Origin: Rhodococcus jostii NBRC 16295
GTDB taxonomy: Bacteria > Actinomycetota > Actinomycetes > Mycobacteriales > Mycobacteriaceae
Direction: 5' to 3'
Length of the DNA: 63,228 bases
NCBI RefSeq assembly: GCF_001894825.1
Contig: NZ_BCWY01000060.1
Location: 1-63,228, forward strand
Each line of letters starts with the position of its first letter. Within the stretch, counting starts at the first letter, position 1. Below, piece after piece: positions 25,409-32,771 of this stretch. The translations under genes were made by a program, and so were the position numbers. The notes beneath the pieces are model-generated. The model saw nothing but the letters and a program-made list of their open reading frames with translations. It was not told where the DNA came from and did no database searches.

Positions 25409-26605
25409 TCATCGACGGGAGTTAACCTGCCAGTCGTCAAGGATCGATGCGTGATCAGCGTCGAGTTCCGGCCCCGCCTTCTGCGGAACCGTGTAACCAT
25501 CGAGCGAGAACGGCATGGTTACCGTCCGCGAACCATCGCTCAAGGTCGACAGATACCCCTCGGTGAGGACGTGCTCGTCCGACAGCACATCGTGAATCGT
25601 GTTGACCGGTCCGCACCACACACCACCGACTCTGAGCCGATCCAACCAGTAGTCCGCCGACTCGGTGGCGAAATGACCGTCGAGTACGGTACGCAGTTCA
25701 GCCGCGTTCGCAATGGCCTGGTCGTACGTTGCGAATCGTGTGTCATCTCGAATGTGTTCGAGGCCGGCCGCCTCGATAAAGGTCGGCCATGCCTGTGAAT
25801 TGATCGCCGCGATCGCGATCCACTTGCCGTCGTTCGCTCGATACTGGTTCAGCGCCGCATTACGCGGATGTCGGCGAGGCCGGCCGTTCGTCGATGCGCC
25901 GTCTGTGTTCGCCGCGGATCCGACGAGCAACATCTGTGTCCAGAGCGCGGTCTGCAGAAGCGAACCGGTCACAGTAGATCCCTCACCGGTCTTGGACCTC
26001 TGAGCCAACGCCGAGACAATTCCGAAGGAAAGCATCGTTCCGGTCAGCACGTCGTTCATAGCCCCGGGAGGTGCGAACGGCTCGCCGGGCTCCGGTGACA
26101 TGGTGAACAGCATCCCGGCATAAGCCATTCCCGTCATGTCCTGCGCAAGGTCGTCCGCTCGTGGGCCTTTCACACCAAGCCCCGCGGCCCTGGCGTAAAT
26201 CAACCGCGGGAACCGGCTGCGCAGATCATCTTCGCCAACCCCCAGCTTTCGCAAGGTCGGACCACTGAGGTTGGTCACGAACACATCTGCCGCGTCCAGC
26301 AGCCCGTCCAGGATCGCCCGATCGTCGCCCTGACCGAGGTCGAGAACGATTGATCGCTTGTTGCGGTTGCAGGCTGAGAAGGACAAGCTTGTCCCGGCTC
26401 GTTCGCCCTTGGTCGCCTGCCCTGCGGTCGGAGCTACGTGCCTACGGGCCGGATCACCGGAAGCGCTTTCGACTTTGACAACGTCGGCGCCCAGGTCGGC
26501 CAGAAGCATGCTCGCAACCGACCCTGCCATCCAGATAGTCATGTCGACCACCCGGACGCCCGCAAGTGGGCCACTTTCGGAGCTTCGAGAGCTGTTCATA
26601 GACAT
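25409..26605 (-). CDS. CaiB/BaiF family (type III) CoA-transferase
   Basis: A 398-residue family III CoA-transferase. Seen are VRVVDMTIWMAGSVASMLLADLG, GADVVKVESASGDPARRH, NRNKRSIVLDLG, and the probable catalytic Asp in PPGAMNDVLTGTM. The C-terminal part LRVGGVWCGPVNTIHDVLSDEHV is typical. I chose the ATG at 26605, with AGGA seven bases upstream; further in-frame ATGs exist at 26599 and 26629. It is the third gene of the minus-strand unit SDR-P450-CaiB that starts at 28723. It could load CoA onto the acid produced after P450 and dehydrogenase steps. The donor and acceptor are unknown. Confidence 0.9.
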   Translation of the reverse strand: MSMNSSRSSESGPLAGVRVVDMTIWMAGSVASMLLADLGADVVKVESASGDPARRHVAPTAGQATKGERAGTSLSFSACNRNKRSIVLDLGQGDDRAILDGLLDAADVFVTNLSGPTLRKLGVGEDDLRSRFPRLIYARAAGLGVKGPRADDLAQDMTGMAYAGMLFTMSPEPGEPFAPPGAMNDVLTGTMLSFGIVSALAQRSKTGEGSTVTGSLLQTALWTQMLLVGSAANTDGASTNGRPRRHPRNAALNQYRANDGKWIAIAAINSQAWPTFIEAAGLEHIRDDTRFATYDQAIANAAELRTVLDGHFATESADYWLDRLRVGGVWCGPVNTIHDVLSDEHVLTEGYLSTLSDGSRTVTMPFSLDGYTVPQKAGPELDADHASILDDWQVNSRR

Positions 26606-26664
26606 CACAACATCCTCATCGGAAATCACTGGTCAGACGACAGAACTGTACGGCCGGGCGACAG

Positions 26665-27888
26665 TCAGTGGAAGACCACCGGCATGTCGTACCAGCCGGC
26701 GCGCAGCACCTGACGGATCGGATTCGGTGATCCTGCCAGTTCGATACTTGAAAAACGCTGCGACAGTGCACGGAAGAGAATTCGAGCCTCGAGACGCGCC
26801 AGGTGCGCTGCGATGCACTGGTGGATGCCGTACCCAAACGCGACGTGGGCGTTGGCTCCCGGCCGCTCGATGTCGAGCGTCCACGGGTTCTCGAAGGTCT
26901 CAGCGTCACGATTGCCGGCGTCGAACAGCAGGTAGACACGTTGGCCGGCAGAAATGTCGACTCCCTGGATCTCCACGTCCTTGGTCACGGTCCGGAGAAA
27001 ACCACGGGCCGGCGTCGTCCACCGCAGCGATTCCTCGACCGCTGCGTCGACGAGCCCTACGTTCGCTCGGAGCTTGTCCCACTGCTCGGAATGCTGCGCA
27101 AACGCGTGCGCCATGCCTGCGAGCAACGAGCGCGTGGTGTCGCTGCCACCGGAAAGAAATGTGCTGCAGTAGATCAGCAGGTTTGCTTCGGAGACCGGCT
27201 CGCCGTCCAGCTCTGCCGATAACATAGCCGAGATCAGATCATCGCCCGGGTTCTCGCGCTTGAAAGCGATCCGCTCCCGAAAGAAGTCGTTCATGGTGGA
27301 GAACTGAGAGATAGCCTCACTCAGCTTGTCGATACCACGCACGAGCTTGAGCGATTCGAGGGCATCGCTCCAACCCCGAATCTCCTCGGAGTGCCCCGGC
27401 GGAAGTCCGATGAACTGCTCGATGACGTAGATCGGCAACGGCGCCGCAACGGCTTCCACGAAGTCGAAAGGCTTGCCCGGCTCGATGCCCTCAAGAAACG
27501 CCTTGACTTCCTTCTCGATCCGCTCGACCAAATGAGCGATTGCACGGGGCGCGAAACTACGCGACGCGATGCTGCGCAACTCCCGATGCCTCGGCGGATC
27601 GGCGTACGCGAACTGCTCGCCCGCCGAGTCGAAAAGGGTCCCGTACACGGCCTGTTCGCCGGGTTCGAGACGGAGCTGGTGAAGGTGCAATCCGCTCGCA
27701 GACGAAAACACCTCAGGCGTCCGCGCCGCTTCTCTGATGTCGTCGAGTTTGGACAGGACGAAGACATCGAGTGGCTCGTAACGGAATACCGGGGCTTCTT
27801 GATGCAGGCGGGGGTACACATCGTGTCGCTCGTTGATGTAGAAGTCTGGATCTTCGATCCGAACGTCATCGCTGGTAAGTTCAGACAT
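26665..27888 (-). CDS. Cytochrome P450
   Basis: A 407-residue bacterial P450. The haem-binding loop is FGYGIHQCIAAHLARLEAR, the K-helix ExxR is in EESLRWTTPARGF, and the I-helix has a normal SGGSDTTRS acid-alcohol pair. I chose the ATG at 27888 (MSELTSDD); it overlaps the stop of the SDR gene by eight bases. An in-frame ATG at 27903 has no RBS. It is paralogous to the P450 at 21298 but has ordinary high-GC codon use and an intact I-helix. Candidate electron donors in the regulon are the ferredoxin/FprA pair at 29748-31400 and the small ferredoxin at 37515. Confidence 0.93.
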   Translation of the reverse strand: MSELTSDDVRIEDPDFYINERHDVYPRLHQEAPVFRYEPLDVFVLSKLDDIREAARTPEVFSSASGLHLHQLRLEPGEQAVYGTLFDSAGEQFAYADPPRHRELRSIASRSFAPRAIAHLVERIEKEVKAFLEGIEPGKPFDFVEAVAAPLPIYVIEQFIGLPPGHSEEIRGWSDALESLKLVRGIDKLSEAISQFSTMNDFFRERIAFKRENPGDDLISAMLSAELDGEPVSEANLLIYCSTFLSGGSDTTRSLLAGMAHAFAQHSEQWDKLRANVGLVDAAVEESLRWTTPARGFLRTVTKDVEIQGVDISAGQRVYLLFDAGNRDAETFENPWTLDIERPGANAHVAFGYGIHQCIAAHLARLEARILFRALSQRFSSIELAGSPNPIRQVLRAGWYDMPVVFH

Positions 27889-28723
27889 AATCACGCTCGT
27901 CATTCGTGTTGGTTCTGTTCGATGGGTGACTGGAATCCTGCGCCCAGGACGCAAGCGGACCATGAACTTGGCCGCCGTCCACTGTCAAGGACGTTCCGGT
28001 GACGAATGACGCATCGTCGGAGAGCAGATAGAGGATCGAGCCGGCAATTTCGTCCGGTTGACCGATACGAGGTACCGGCATTCGCCCGAACCATGCCGAG
28101 CGATCCAACGCCGCAAATGCTGGACCCGAGTTGAGCGGGGTCTCGACACCACCTGGGACGACCACGTTGACGCGAATTCCGTCATGACCGAGTTCACGGG
28201 CAGCACACCTGGCATAAGTGGTGTGTACCGACTTGCTCATGGCGTAGGGAACGAATCCCCCGGCACCGGTGAGCGAAGCAATCGAAGAGAGAAGAACGAC
28301 GGACCCTGTTGCAGCGGCACGCATCCCAGGGATACAGGCTGCCGTGCCGAGCACGGGTCCGAGGGCATTAACATCGTACGCGAGGCGGAACGCGTCCTCG
28401 TCGGGGTCGGCGATGCTGCCTCCGGTCATTACTCCCGCACTGTGCACCAACAGAGTTGGGGACGAACCGAATACCGTCTGCGACGATTCGACTGCGAACT
28501 CCCAATCCGAACGGTTCCGCACGTCGACACGCACGAAATGAGCCCGACCGCCAAGGCTCCTCGCCAAATTCATTCCGTCACTGTCTGCGACGTCCGCGAT
28601 GAGAACGCGTGCACCCTCGGCCACAAGTCGAGTCACCACGGAGGAACCGATACCGCTGGCGCCACCGCTTACCAGGGCGACACGTCCCGAGAATCGGCCT
28701 CGATCACTCCCCTCCCCGAGCAT
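27881..28723 (-). CDS. Short-chain dehydrogenase/reductase
   Basis: A 280-residue SDR with cofactor motif VSGGASGIGSSVV near residue 18, Asp after the second strand (VLIADVADSDG), VHSAGVMTGG, Ser in VLLSSIASLTG and Tyr/Lys in YAMSKSVHTTY. The C-terminal TGTSLTVDGGQVHGP is FabG-like, followed by a Ser/Asn-rich tail that overlaps the P450 start. GAAGGAGATGG precedes the ATG at 28723. It heads the SDR-P450-CaiB operon and is divergent from the HpcH/HpaI aldolase gene; operator site 5 lies between. A role in oxidising the P450 product is likely from context. Confidence 0.9.
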   Translation of the reverse strand: MLGEGSDRGRFSGRVALVSGGASGIGSSVVTRLVAEGARVLIADVADSDGMNLARSLGGRAHFVRVDVRNRSDWEFAVESSQTVFGSSPTLLVHSAGVMTGGSIADPDEDAFRLAYDVNALGPVLGTAACIPGMRAAATGSVVLLSSIASLTGAGGFVPYAMSKSVHTTYARCAARELGHDGIRVNVVVPGGVETPLNSGPAFAALDRSAWFGRMPVPRIGQPDEIAGSILYLLSDDASFVTGTSLTVDGGQVHGPLASWAQDSSHPSNRTNTNDERDYV

Positions 28724-28763
28724 TTTCCATCTCCTTCGTTAGCCGTAAACCCCACATACTTTG

Positions 28764-28783
28764 ATACATTTTTGTATACATTC
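28764..28783 (+). promoter_or_regulatory. Putative FCD-GntR operator, site 5 (best palindrome)
   Basis: ATACATTTTTGTAT is a perfect ATACA-N4-TGTAT palindrome (28764-28777), overlapped by TGTATACATT (28773-28782). It lies 41 bases upstream of the SDR start and 113 bases upstream of the divergent aldolase start, so it could control both. Confidence 0.65.
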
Positions 28784-28895
28784 AGAGCTTAACTTAACCT
28801 ACTCGACGTGTCAACGACCACTCCACCCCTTTGACGACCCACTGAACCACTAGATAGATTGTAGGCATCAACTTGACTACACAATTGAGGCCGAA

Positions 28896-29687
28896 ATGCG
28901 CACGAACACAACGAAACAACATTTGATCACGCGTACGCCCTCGCTGGGCATCTCACTCACCATCTCGGACCCGTTCGTCGCAGAGGTCATCGGCAATGCG
29001 AACTTCGACTTCGTCATGATCGACACCGAGCATGCACCGCTGACCATCTCCGAGCTTCAGACGACACTCATGGCGCTTCGTACGTCGAACTCCACGACGA
29101 TCGTGCGCACCGCCGCAAATAATCCGACCGACCTCAAACAGGTGCTCGACCTCGGGGCCGAGGGAGTCATCGTTCCTGATGTCGTGGACCGGCAGAGTTG
29201 CCTTCGGGCAGTCAGGGCTTCCCGATACGCACCCCTTGGTGACCGGGCTTTCGGGCCGCGCCGCGCCGCCCGACTGGACGGTGGACGACCCAGGTATCTT
29301 GCGGACGCCAACGATCAGATTCTGGTAATCGCGATGATCGAACACGTAGATGCGCTCGGGAATCTCGACGAGATTCTCACCACCCCTGGACTTGACGGCA
29401 TCATGGTCGGACCAGCCGATCTGGCTGCCTCCATTGGCCAACTGAACAATCTGAGTCACCCAGAGGTGGTTGCCGCGATTGATAGCATCCACGCGGCATG
29501 CGATCGAAACGTATTCCCGTTCGGGATCTTTGCGGCCGGGGAAGACGCAGCGCGCGTTTGGGTGGACCGCGGAGCCGTGTTCGTGACCATCGGCGCAGAC
29601 GTTCAATTTCTCGATCAGGGCATCGCGCGCTGCCAAGCATTGCGGAAAGACCTGGTCGCCGGCCACACGGCCAAGACCGCCGGATAG
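28896..29687 (+). CDS. HpcH/HpaI family class II aldolase
   Basis: A 263-residue metal-dependent aldolase of the 2,4-dihydroxyhept-2-enedioate aldolase family, which cleaves 4-hydroxy-2-oxoacids to pyruvate and an aldehyde. Family residues seen are VMIDTEHAPLT (general base His), TIVRTAANNP (Arg), the metal Glu in VIAMIEHVDAL and the metal Asp in GIMVGPADLAAS. The ATG at 28896 follows TTGAGG. It is transcribed alone, divergent from the SDR-P450-CaiB operon, and ends in a strong hairpin. In the pathway it would release a C3 (pyruvate) unit after ring or side-chain cleavage; the aldehyde formed could go to one of the aldehyde dehydrogenases. Confidence 0.92.
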   Translation: MRTNTTKQHLITRTPSLGISLTISDPFVAEVIGNANFDFVMIDTEHAPLTISELQTTLMALRTSNSTTIVRTAANNPTDLKQVLDLGAEGVIVPDVVDRQSCLRAVRASRYAPLGDRAFGPRRAARLDGGRPRYLADANDQILVIAMIEHVDALGNLDEILTTPGLDGIMVGPADLAASIGQLNNLSHPEVVAAIDSIHAACDRNVFPFGIFAAGEDAARVWVDRGAVFVTIGADVQFLDQGIARCQALRKDLVAGHTAKTAG

Positions 29688-29749
29688 AGCAGTGGCGGCA
29701 GTGCGATTGCACTGCCGCCATTGTCGGCAACCGCATTGCCGCCACTGCT
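29688..29749 (+). terminator. Nested hairpins after the aldolase gene
   Basis: AGCAGTGGCGGCA (29688-29700) pairs with TGCCGCCACTGCT at the far end. An alternative inner stem GGCGGCAGTGC/GCACTGCCGCC (29694-29719, loop GATT) is mutually exclusive with it. It starts at the aldolase stop and runs into the end of the convergent fprA-like gene. Confidence 0.75.
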
Positions 29750-31079
29750 ACCGTGAGATCGCAGCGTTGAGCATTTCACTACGATCGTGGATCTTGACCC
29801 GTGCTCGCTCGAGATCACGGCCGAGCTCGACTTCTGCCTGATCTATCGACAGCCAACCGTTCCAGTCAACGACTGCCACTTCGCGGGCTCGGAGGAGTTC
29901 CAGCGGGTCCACTCCGGACTTCTCGGATCTGGCATGCGGCAACGTCAATGCGTCTTCGACTATCGCGGTGACAGTTTCATTGGCATCCAATCGGTTGGTC
30001 CCGATAACCCCAGACGGCCCTCGTTTGATCCAACCCGTCACGTACGTACCTGCCAAATGCTCCTCATCGACGATTACGCGGCCCTCACGATGGGGTATGA
30101 CGCCACGATGTTCGTCGAAAGGCAATCCGACGAGCTCGCAACCACGGTATCCGATCGAGCGAACCACGAACTGTGTGGCGACGTCCGTCGTCGAAATATC
30201 GTCGCCCTGCCCGCGAGCGAGTCGCACCGAGCGCACGTGTCCGTTGTCACCCTGGAGTTCCGTAGGCCTCGTGTTGAATTCCAATCGCAAAGTTCGCTCG
30301 CCGCCCCGCGACCCTCTGTCAGCGTATTCTTTCAATATTGCCATCCGCCGGGAGACCAGTGGATTCGCCGCGCCTTCCTGGTCCTCCGCATTCAGTTCGA
30401 GGTCGACAGGATCCACCACTATCGCGCAATCCGTCAGTGATCCAAGCTCGATGAGTTCCTTGTTGGTGAACTTGGCGTGGACCGGCCCCCTCCTGGCCAG
30501 AACCCGGACATCCCGAATACCACTCGAAGCGATCGCCTCGATCACATGCTCAGGCATGTCGGTACGCCTGAGCTCGTCGGGGGTCCGATTCAACAGGCGC
30601 GCAACGTCCAACGCGACATTTCCGCCACCCACTACCACTGCAGTGTGCCCAGAGATCGAAAAGCGTTCCACGCCAGCGTCAGGGTGACCGCTATACCAAG
30701 CAACGAATTCCGTGGCCGAGGAAACTCCGGACAGATGTTCACCAGGAATGCCCAGTCGGCGATCCTGGCTGGCTCCCGACGCGAACACCACTACATCGTA
30801 GTAGTTTCGAAGCTCGGCAAGCGAAATATCGTTTCCCACTGTCACATTGCCGAAGAACCGCACCCGCGGGTCAGCGAGAACCTCCGCGAACGCCCCGACT
30901 ATCGACTTGATCTTGGGGTGATCAGGCGCAACGCCGTAGCGGACAAGTCCGTACGGGACGGGGAGCCGATCGAAGACGTCGACCTGCGCGTCGACCCGAT
31001 CGGATTCACCGAGCAACTGGGCCGTGAAGATCCCGGACGGACCCGATCCGACGACCGCGACTCTCAGGTTGACCGACAC
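29748..31079 (-). CDS. fprA: Ferredoxin-NADP reductase, adrenodoxin-reductase type (FprA-like)
   Basis: A 443-residue flavoprotein of the FprA/adrenodoxin reductase family, which moves electrons between NADPH and ferredoxin. FAD motif VAVVGSGPSGIFTAQLL is at the N-terminus, then RLPVPYGLVRYGVAPDHPKIK, a hallmark of the family. The NADP motif is VVVGGGNVALDVARLL (about 155), and the late FAD contacts lie in GWIKRGPSGVIGTNR. The start is a GTG immediately after the ferredoxin TAA. Together with the ferredoxin upstream it is a dedicated redox pair with its own operator site 6, and it likely serves the P450 at 26665 or another oxygenase of the cluster. Confidence 0.92.
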   Translation of the reverse strand: MSVNLRVAVVGSGPSGIFTAQLLGESDRVDAQVDVFDRLPVPYGLVRYGVAPDHPKIKSIVGAFAEVLADPRVRFFGNVTVGNDISLAELRNYYDVVVFASGASQDRRLGIPGEHLSGVSSATEFVAWYSGHPDAGVERFSISGHTAVVVGGGNVALDVARLLNRTPDELRRTDMPEHVIEAIASSGIRDVRVLARRGPVHAKFTNKELIELGSLTDCAIVVDPVDLELNAEDQEGAANPLVSRRMAILKEYADRGSRGGERTLRLEFNTRPTELQGDNGHVRSVRLARGQGDDISTTDVATQFVVRSIGYRGCELVGLPFDEHRGVIPHREGRVIVDEEHLAGTYVTGWIKRGPSGVIGTNRLDANETVTAIVEDALTLPHARSEKSGVDPLELLRAREVAVVDWNGWLSIDQAEVELGRDLERARVKIHDRSEMLNAAISR

Positions 31080-31400
31080 TTAGGCACCACCTGGAGGTAG
31101 CGCTGAAACGAACGCCGGGTCATTACTGGACTTTCCGACCTTCTTTGCGCCTCGTGGTGAGCCGATTTCCGTGAAGAATGCGGCATTGAGATCCAGGAAG
31201 TTCTCCCTTTCCGGCGGGAGTTCGGCGTCGTAGTAGATCGCGGAGACCGGGCATGCAGCCTCACACGCACCACACTCGATGCACTCGTCTGGATGGATAT
31301 ACATCATTCGGTCACCCTCGTAGATGCAGTCTACCGGGCACTGCGCAACACACGATCGGTCTTTAATATCGACGCACGATTGCGTCACCACATAGGTCAT
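31080..31400 (-). CDS. 7Fe ferredoxin (3Fe-4S/4Fe-4S, FdxA-like)
   Basis: A 106-residue bacterial ferredoxin of the mycobacterial FdxA type. Clusters are read from SCVAQCPVDCIYEG (N-terminal) and CIECGACEAACPVSAI (4Fe-4S), followed by the acidic/basic C-terminal extension with FFTEIGSPRGAKKVG typical of seven-iron proteins. The ATG at 31400 has GGAGAA upstream; 28 extra in-frame codons have no RBS. The stop is directly followed by the GTG of the FprA-like gene, so the two are co-expressed. It probably carries electrons from FprA to a P450. Confidence 0.93.
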   Translation of the reverse strand: MTYVVTQSCVDIKDRSCVAQCPVDCIYEGDRMMYIHPDECIECGACEAACPVSAIYYDAELPPERENFLDLNAAFFTEIGSPRGAKKVGKSSNDPAFVSALPPGGA

Positions 31401-31493
31401 GGCGTTCTCCTGCAATGTCGCCTGCCGTAGGCAGGGAGTTGGTGCCGAGAGGGGCAAATCGTCCACTAGGAACATCGAGCACAATCAAGTATT

Positions 31494-31509
31494 GCATACA
31501 TTTTTGCCG
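31494..31509 (+). promoter_or_regulatory. Putative FCD-GntR operator, site 6
   Basis: GCATACATTTTTGCCG lies 94 bases upstream of the ferredoxin start, between that gene and the end of the upstream CaiB gene. It marks the ferredoxin-reductase pair as a separate transcription unit. Confidence 0.6.
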
Positions 31510-31553
31510 CCATCAACGGTTCCCGTGCACCGGCTCAGGCGTCGGCCGCGTCG

Positions 31554-32771
31554 TCACACGACCGCTCCCCCACCGCGGAGGCGGGCAATCTGCTGCTCGT
31601 CGTAGCCGAACTCCGTCAGCACTTCATCGGTGTGTTCTCCGGCATCAGGCGGGTATCCCCAGGGCTGTGCCGGCGTCGACCCGAGATGGATCGGATTGTT
31701 CACGGTGACCACCTCACCGTGCCGTGGGTGCATCAATACCAAAGACATACCGTTGTGCACTACCTGCGGATCGACGAAAACGTCTTCCAAGCGGTTTACC
31801 GGACTGCATGGAACATCACCGGCCTCCAGTATCTCTATCCAATAGTCTGTCGGATGCTCCGCGAATATCGATTCGAGAGCCGGTACTAGTTCGCCACGAT
31901 TTCGCACTCTGTCGGTGTTGGTCGTAAAGCGGGGATCTTCGTTGAGATCCCTCCTTCCCAACGCATCACAAAGCGTCACCCAGAACTTCTGAATGAGGCA
32001 TGCAACCACTACCCATCCATCCGAGGTAGCAAAGACCTGGTACGGAACGATATTGCTCTGCGCACCCCCCTGCGGCCGGAAGGGAATCCCTGTCTTGTGA
32101 TATGCGACAGAGAGATTCGGAAGGAGCGAGACCTGGCCGTCCAACAAGTTCACGCCGACCTTCTGGCCGACACCGTCGCGGTCACGAGCGCGAAGTGCCA
32201 GAAGAATTCCGTTGCAGGCCATGTACGAGCCGAGGAAATCCGCGATTGCCGGCGCCACTTTTACCGGAGTGCGCCCGGGTTCTCCGGTAGTACCCATCGT
32301 GCCGCCACGTGCTTGAGCAAGGAGATCCATACCCGGCCGGTCCACAAGCGGGCCGTCTTCGCCGTATCCGGTGATGGAGCAATAGACCAGGCGCGGGAAG
32401 CGCTCTTTCAGGCTGGGGAAGTCCAAACCCAGACGACGCGACGACGCGGGCCTCATCGAGACGACCAGCACATCTGCGTCGGTCAGCAGGCGGTCAAGCA
32501 CTTCCCTTCCCGCAGGGGTCTTGACGTCGATGCGCACCGATCGCTTACTCCGATTGACACTGAATGCGTAGGCGCTCTCGCCCTCGCCAAATGCATTGTC
32601 GATCTGACGTAGTGGGTCGCCTGTCGGAGGCTCGACCTTGACGACATCCGCACCGAAGTCCCCGAGCATCGACGTCGCATACGGTCCGGCCGCGATCTGC
32701 GAGAGATCGACCACCCGAATCCCCGACAGCGCACCGACATTGGACCGGCGTGGGAGATCAGGATCAGGCAT
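31554..32771 (-). CDS. CaiB/BaiF family (type III) CoA-transferase
   Basis: A 405-residue family III CoA-transferase: IRVVDLSQIAAGPYATSMLGDFG, ADVVKVEPPTGDPLRQ, NRSKRSVRIDVKT, catalytic Asp in APAIADFLGSYMA, and the C-terminal ILEAGDVPCSPVNRLEDVF. The start overlaps the stop of the double-length acyl-CoA dehydrogenase gene by eight bases. It is the last gene of the operon running from 36670 (two CoA-transferase-like subunits, acyl-CoA dehydrogenase, CaiB). It likely activates an acid whose thioester is then oxidised by the dehydrogenase. Confidence 0.9.
   Translation of the reverse strand: MPDPDLPRRSNVGALSGIRVVDLSQIAAGPYATSMLGDFGADVVKVEPPTGDPLRQIDNAFGEGESAYAFSVNRSKRSVRIDVKTPAGREVLDRLLTDADVLVVSMRPASSRRLGLDFPSLKERFPRLVYCSITGYGEDGPLVDRPGMDLLAQARGGTMGTTGEPGRTPVKVAPAIADFLGSYMACNGILLALRARDRDGVGQKVGVNLLDGQVSLLPNLSVAYHKTGIPFRPQGGAQSNIVPYQVFATSDGWVVVACLIQKFWVTLCDALGRRDLNEDPRFTTNTDRVRNRGELVPALESIFAEHPTDYWIEILEAGDVPCSPVNRLEDVFVDPQVVHNGMSLVLMHPRHGEVVTVNNPIHLGSTPAQPWGYPPDAGEHTDEVLTEFGYDEQQIARLRGGGAVV

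Noticed and set aside
28773..28780. TGTATACA as a -10 promoter box
   Set aside because: The motif occurs in both orientations relative to the downstream genes and at variable distances (21-175 bases), which fits an operator better than a fixed promoter element.
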